Part shown: positions 7,034 through 9,913 of the stretch, one piece after another
Layout: every line of letters begins with the position of its first letter
Position numbering within the stretch: position 1 is the stretch's first letter
Source of the DNA: an uncultured Selenomonadaceae bacterium
Lineage (GTDB): Bacteria; Bacillota; Negativicutes; Selenomonadales; Selenomonadaceae
NCBI GenBank assembly: GCA_905233965.1
Contig: CAJOFG010000043.1
Location: 1 to 9,913, forward strand
Length of the DNA: 9,913 nt
Direction of reading: 5' to 3'
Position numbers and translations under genes: made by a program
The notes under the pieces: generated by a model
Databases searched by the model: none
What the model was told of the DNA's origin: nothing
What the model saw: only the letters and a program-made list of their open reading frames with translations

Positions 7034-7768
7034 TCAGTTTGTCAAAGTACCTCTGACTCTTGCCAAATGAGATCTCATTCTGAAAATTGCTTTTGTGTGG
7101 AGCTGGGAAATTCGCGCCTCGCTGAGATGAAGTATCAGACTTATCTCTTTCAACGTCAATTCTTCGTAGTAGTAAAGGGAAACGACAATTCTTTCCTTCT
7201 CCGGCAACCGGTCTATCGCCTTCGCAAGAGTTTCTTTGAGTTCGAGAAATTCTGCGGTATCGGCGGGGTTTGCGTCGGTTGCCTCCGGCGAATCGGTTTT
7301 CAAATATTCTTCGAGGGGAATGACGGTTGCGGCGTTGCACTGACCGACCAAAGTCTGCAACTCCTCAAGAGTGATATTTAACGCTTCGGAAATTTCTTTG
7401 TCGGTTGCACTCCGTCCGAGTTCGCTTTCCAGCCGGTAAACGGTCTGCTCATACTTGCGAATTTTTTGCCGCATGGTAACCGGGATCCAATCTTTTGCAC
7501 GCAAATAATCGAGCATCGCGCCGCGAATCCGAACGCCCGCATAAGTTTCAAATTTTATGTTCCTGTCAATGTCGAAACGGTCAATGGCATCCATCAATCC
7601 GAAAAAGCCGCTGCTCAAAAGATCGTCCTTGTCCAAATGCGGCGGCAGACCGATTTTAACCAACGGCAGATAATGTTCAGCCAATCTGTTCCGCAATTCG
7701 ACGGACTTGGTTGCTTTGTACTTTTTCCAAAGCATTATCACATCAACTTTTGTTGCGTTACTTTCCAT
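7034..7768 (-). CDS. fliA: Flagellar/motility RNA polymerase sigma factor (FliA/SigD/WhiG family)
   Basis: Alternative sigma-28-type factor that directs RNA polymerase to late flagellar, chemotaxis and autolysin promoters. In the 244-residue protein, region 2 spans about 30-95 (DDLLSSGFFGLMDAIDRFD at 48-66, then FETYAGVRIRGAMLDYLRA). Region 3 spans about 97-140 (LGRSATDKEISEALNI). Region 4 spans about 180-240 (LPEKERIVVSLYYYEELTLKEI and the DNA-recognition helix LSEARISQLHTKA). An oddity is seen in region 2.1. SigD-type proteins read PLV, about nine residues, then GLP. Here PLV is followed by only K-I before GLPPHLD, so roughly seven residues are missing. The frame is intact on both sides. 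ATG 7768 is preferred (GGTGAG five bases upstream) over a GTG two codons earlier. The gene follows the 105-aa membrane protein by 48 bp. No anti-sigma factor FlgM gene is in the window. Confidence 0.93.
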   Translation of the reverse strand: MESNATKVDVIMLWKKYKATKSVELRNRLAEHYLPLVKIGLPPHLDKDDLLSSGFFGLMDAIDRFDIDRNIKFETYAGVRIRGAMLDYLRAKDWIPVTMRQKIRKYEQTVYRLESELGRSATDKEISEALNITLEELQTLVGQCNAATVIPLEEYLKTDSPEATDANPADTAEFLELKETLAKAIDRLPEKERIVVSLYYYEELTLKEISLILHLSEARISQLHTKAIFRMRSHLARVRGTLTN

Positions 7769-7816
7769 AGTCACTCACCATCCGCTCCGTGCGCCACAAA
7801 AAAATCTCCGGAAAAA

Positions 7817-8134
7817 TCAAGCTTGAGGAAGGTCATTCGGATTTGCCGGTTTGAATCCTTCCTCTTCGGATTGTTCTTCGCCTTCGCCGGACTCTTCGCT
7901 CTCCTCGTCTTCGGCAACTTCCTTTTCGACCTCCAACGTTTCTTTTTGCAACCGTTCGCCGTACATTTCAAACAGCATTAAAAAGAGGTAGGAAACGGCG
8001 GTTGACACGCAGAAAGCGACAAAACCTCTGAAAGTCAACGTCCCGATTCTCACGACTCCGGCGGCAAGCCCGGAGAAAAAAACGATTATCATGGACATCG
8101 TTCCGAGTGCCAAAGACATCAATACGTCAGACAC
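7817..8134 (-). CDS. Two-span membrane protein with acidic tail, between cheD and sigma factor, unknown function
   Basis: I do not recognise this 105-residue protein. Two hydrophobic segments (about 5-30 and 36-57) are joined by a short loop with basic residues (VVRIGTLTFRG), which suggests a hairpin with both ends on the same side. The second half is extremely acidic (about 66-92, mostly E/D/S/G) and ends in FKPANPNDLPQA. The start is taken as the GTG at 8134 because AAGGTGAT lies six bases upstream. An ATG five codons later is the alternative. It sits 43 bp after cheD and 48 bp before fliA, so it should be expressed with them. Position suggests a link to flagellar or chemotaxis function, for example a membrane partner of the switch, the export apparatus or the sigma factor. 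Nothing in the sequence proves this. Confidence 0.75.
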   Translation of the reverse strand: MSDVLMSLALGTMSMIIVFFSGLAAGVVRIGTLTFRGFVAFCVSTAVSYLFLMLFEMYGERLQKETLEVEKEVAEDEESEESGEGEEQSEEEGFKPANPNDLPQA

Positions 8135-8177
8135 GATTAAATCACCTTGTCAAATTGAACCGGTTAAATTGTTTCGT

Positions 8178-8669
8178 TCAAATATCTTTTTCGCCGCGAT
8201 CTATCGTCTTAACTTTGTAGACACCGGTATTGAGATCGATTTGAACGGTTCGTCCGTAATTCCCGCCCGTATCTTCGGCGATAACTCTTATACCGTTGCG
8301 ACGGAGAATTTGCTTTACCGCATCGGCATTTCTGTTTCCGACTCTCATAATATCGGTAGCGTTTGCGAACGCGAACATTTGAGCACCGCCGGCAATTTTC
8401 GCGACAAGGCGACTTTTGGACGCACCGAGAGCCAGAACGTCATTAAGCATGAGCGGGATACCCGTATCCGCAAATTTCGCCGGATTGTCGCTTGCGCGTG
8501 CCTGTGTGCTGTCCGGAAGCATGATGTGGAGCAGTCCTCCTATTTTTGTTTGCGGGTCGTACAGGGAAATTCCGATACATGAACCCAATCCGTAGCTGAT
8601 AAGAGTGGACGGACTGCGCCCGACTTTGTAGTCAGCCATGCCGACTTTTATAAGGGCTGCCATAATCAT
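8178..8669 (-). CDS. cheD: CheD, chemoreceptor glutamine deamidase
   Basis: Deamidates selected glutamines on methyl-accepting chemotaxis proteins. In SigD-type chemotaxis systems it also binds CheC and stimulates its CheY-P phosphatase activity. The 163-residue protein shows the family signature G27-LGSC31 with the catalytic cysteine C31, followed by H48 in GGLLHIMLPDS. The residue six before the cysteine, threonine in the Thermotoga and Bacillus enzymes, is serine (S25) here, a conservative change. Further conserved blocks are NPAKFADTGIPLM (62-74), KIAGGAQMF and VIAEDTGGNYGR. The ATG overlaps the cheC stop as ATGA, and AGGAG lies four bases upstream. A second ATG two codons on has better spacing but would break the overlap. 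Translational coupling with cheC fits the known CheC-CheD complex. Confidence 0.95.
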   Translation of the reverse strand: MIMAALIKVGMADYKVGRSPSTLISYGLGSCIGISLYDPQTKIGGLLHIMLPDSTQARASDNPAKFADTGIPLMLNDVLALGASKSRLVAKIAGGAQMFAFANATDIMRVGNRNADAVKQILRRNGIRVIAEDTGGNYGRTVQIDLNTGVYKVKTIDRGEKDI

Positions 8670-9280
8670 TCAACTCCTACTGCCTTTATCAATGTTCCGA
8701 GAGAACCGGGATCCGGCACCAGGAAAAAGTGTCCGTTGATTCCGTCGTCTTCAGCCAAAAATTCCGTTTCGATAACCAACGCCCGGTCACCCATCTGTCC
8801 GAGCTGAACAAGTATTATGTTCAAAATCGCGCCCGCCATGTCCATTGCAAGTGCCGGAATTGACGGCAACATGGAAATGTGCGTGAAGTTGAAAAAGGCG
8901 TTAAGGTACGCGCCGGAAAGAATGTTTCCGATCTCCATTAAAGCCGATTCGTCCATGAAGTCCAACTTTTTCGTCGTGCCGTGTTCTCTGCCCATGAGAG
9001 TATCGACGAGGTAGAAAGCACTTTTTTGGGGAAGGAGGAAAAGGATATTTCCCGGTGCTCTGCCGTAAACTCTCAAAAAGACACCGACAACGATTGTATC
9101 CGCGCCGCCGACGAGATCGGGAACGGCTTCGATGGGTACGAGATCGACTTTCGGAACATTCATATCAATTCGTTTGTTGATGATTTGTGACAGCGCGGTT
9201 GCGGAATTTCCCGCGCCGACATTTCCGATTTCGCGCAATGCGTCAAGCTGTATCGGTGACAAATCGAATTCGTCATTCAT
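8666..9280 (-). CDS. cheC: CheC, CheY-P phosphatase of the CheC/CheX/FliY family
   Basis: Removes phosphate from CheY-P and takes part in adaptation together with CheD. The 204-residue protein keeps both copies of the phosphatase signature (D/S)-x3-E-x2-N-x22-P. Site 1 is D13, E17, N20 and P43. Site 2 is S112, E116, N119 and P142. Both therefore look catalytically competent, as in the two-site CheC proteins and unlike members that lost one site. The start is ATG 9280, with GGAGG (9289-9293) eight bases upstream; a TTG start five codons earlier would fall inside that ribosome binding site. The gene follows cheW by 63 bp, a gap holding a strong inverted repeat, and its stop overlaps the cheD start. 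Confidence 0.95.
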   Translation of the reverse strand: MNDEFDLSPIQLDALREIGNVGAGNSATALSQIINKRIDMNVPKVDLVPIEAVPDLVGGADTIVVGVFLRVYGRAPGNILFLLPQKSAFYLVDTLMGREHGTTKKLDFMDESALMEIGNILSGAYLNAFFNFTHISMLPSIPALAMDMAGAILNIILVQLGQMGDRALVIETEFLAEDDGINGHFFLVPDPGSLGTLIKAVGVE

Positions 9281-9300
9281 ATAAAAAACCTCCAACTCAG

Positions 9301-9350
9301 GGGTTACAAACCGGAGGGAAAAATTTTTTCCCTCCCCGAAAAATTAACCC
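9301..9350 (-). promoter_or_regulatory. Extended hairpin between cheW and cheC
   Basis: The core is an 11-bp perfect inverted repeat around one base (GGAGGGAAAAA at 9313-9323, TTTTTCCCTCC at 9325-9335). Outside it, GGGTTA (9301-9306) can pair with TAACCC (9345-9350), which includes the cheW stop codon. On the operon transcript the hairpin is not followed by a T run, so it is not a standard terminator. Its 3' arm reads CCCTCC and could instead pair with the cheC ribosome binding site GGAGG at 9289-9293. Confidence 0.6.
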
Positions 9351-9820
9351 GGAATACCGACAATCTCCTCAAGGTTCAACATGATGACAAGTCGCCCGTC
9401 AAGATTGCCGATACCGCTTAAAAATTTTGTGATGTCTTTTTCGTTAATCGCCTTCTTGGTATCAACCAATTTCGAGCGAATCGTCAAAACTTCAGTAACC
9501 GCGTCAACCAACATTCCGACCGGAAGATCCCCGACCATCACGGTTACGATTCTGGTATTTTCGGTGTAAGGCGTTTGCTCCAGTCCGAGCCGCTTTTTCA
9601 AGTCGATGACCGGCAGAACACTTCCGCGAAGATTGATAACGCCCTTGATGTAGTTCGCGGCGAAAGGAACGCGGGTTATGTCCACCAAATTACGAATTTC
9701 CTGAACCTGAAAAATATTTACTCCGTACTCTTCGTCGCGGAGTTTGAAGGCAACGACCTGCATACCGGAATCCAAGCTTACTTCCTCACCGAGATCGTTT
9801 ACCATGCTTTCACTCGCCAT
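9344..9820 (-). CDS. cheW: CheW, chemotaxis coupling protein
   Basis: Adaptor that links chemoreceptors to the kinase CheA in membrane-associated arrays. The 158-residue protein consists of one CheW/SH3-like domain after a short acidic lead-in. Recognisable blocks are VAFKLRDEEYGVNIFQVQEI (23-42), ITRVPFAANYIKGVINLRGS (48-67) with VLPVIDLKKRLGL (68-80), the MVGDLPVGMLVDAV stretch (95-108) and GIGNLDGRLVIMLNLEEI (136-153). No receiver or kinase domain is attached, so this is CheW and not CheV or CheA. ATG 9820 is preceded by GGGAGG about ten bases upstream. It is probably preceded by cheA just beyond the window edge, as in B. subtilis. Confidence 0.95.
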   Translation of the reverse strand: MASESMVNDLGEEVSLDSGMQVVAFKLRDEEYGVNIFQVQEIRNLVDITRVPFAANYIKGVINLRGSVLPVIDLKKRLGLEQTPYTENTRIVTVMVGDLPVGMLVDAVTEVLTIRSKLVDTKKAINEKDITKFLSGIGNLDGRLVIMLNLEEIVGIPG

Positions 9821-9841
9821 AAAAATTCAGCCTCCCTTTTT

Positions 9842-9891
9842 ATCAATGCGTAATCGAAAATGCGTAACGGAAAAAATTATCACGCATCGAT
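9842..9891 (-). promoter_or_regulatory. Repeat cluster upstream of cheW with alternative hairpins
   Basis: On the plus strand AATGCGTAA occurs twice (9845-9853 and 9859-9867), and a complementary arm lies at 9880-9891 (TCACGCATCGAT). In the operon transcript the single upstream arm could pair with either downstream copy: 8 bp with the nearer one, or 12 bp including two G-U pairs with the farther one (9842-9853), which lies close to the cheW ribosome binding site. The two folds exclude each other. Confidence 0.4.
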
Positions 9892-9892
9892 T

Positions 9893-9913
9893 TTATTGAA
9901 GCATAGTCGCAAC
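9893..9913 (-). CDS. Possible last codons of an upstream gene (cheA?)
   Basis: At the window edge one minus-strand frame reads V-A-T-M-L-Q and then TAA. CheA proteins commonly end in a short hydrophobic strand such as LILD-V-x-x-L, and cheA precedes cheW in the B. subtilis operon, so this may be the CheA C-terminus. Six residues cannot establish it. Confidence 0.3.
   Translation of the reverse strand, partial: VATMLQ

Noticed and set aside
7014..7340. N-terminal extension of FapA by 109 codons
   Set aside because: It overlaps the well-supported sigma factor region 4, is Arg-rich, and lacks a ribosome binding site. The GTG at 7013 has AAGGAGGG at proper spacing.
7771..7971. 66-codon Lys/Arg-rich minus-strand ORF upstream of the sigma gene
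   Set aside because: It is an out-of-frame reading of the acidic GAA/GAG tail of the 105-aa membrane protein.
9843..9887. 14-codon ORF in the gap upstream of cheW (leader peptide?)
   Set aside because: No ribosome binding site and no regulatory codon run. It is explained by the hairpin repeats.

Overview
The window looks like chromosomal DNA from a motile, low-to-moderate GC member of the Bacillota. A Negativicutes (Selenomonas/Veillonella-type) or related clostridial lineage is my best guess. The evidence is the block order cheW-cheC-cheD-(membrane protein)-fliA/sigD-fapA-(small protein)-(SwrB-like protein). It mirrors the 3' end of the Bacillus subtilis fla/che operon (cheA-cheW-cheC-cheD-sigD-swrB), with extra genes inserted. 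Taxonomy is inferred from gene content only. No mobile element, CRISPR array, rRNA or tRNA was seen.

Region 1 (1-1040, + strand) is the 3' part of a membrane-anchored calcineurin-like metallophosphoesterase that runs in from before the window. A rho-independent terminator follows its stop directly. Region 2 (about 1039-1275, +) holds a 45-codon single-span membrane ORF with a plausible ribosome binding site. Region 3 (1279-2517, - strand) is a stand-alone AICAR formyltransferase (purine biosynthesis) with its own promoter. Region 4 (2546-3701, +) is a divergently transcribed GtrB-type membrane glycosyltransferase with an extended -10 promoter. It ends at a bidirectional UUCG-loop terminator shared with the operon that arrives from the other side.

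Region 5 (3700-9913, all - strand) is the chemotaxis/flagellar operon. In transcription order it holds a possible last few codons of cheA, cheW (receptor-kinase coupling), cheC (CheY-P phosphatase), cheD (receptor deamidase), an unrecognised two-span membrane protein with an acidic tail, the flagellar sigma factor FliA/SigD, FapA (DUF342), an unrecognised charged 110-residue protein, and a 403-residue membrane-anchored coiled-coil protein ending in a helix-turn-helix-like domain. Intergenic gaps are short and the cheC/cheD junction is an ATGA overlap, so these genes are very likely co-transcribed. Together they cover chemoreceptor signalling and adaptation, late flagellar gene transcription, and probably control of flagellar assembly.

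No dramatic unknown system was found. The most notable signals are: an apparent 7-residue deletion in the region 2.1 helix of the sigma factor; a long hairpin between cheW and cheC whose 3' arm could also pair with the cheC ribosome binding site; alternative hairpins upstream of cheW; and three poorly characterised proteins (105, 110 and 403 aa) embedded in the operon.
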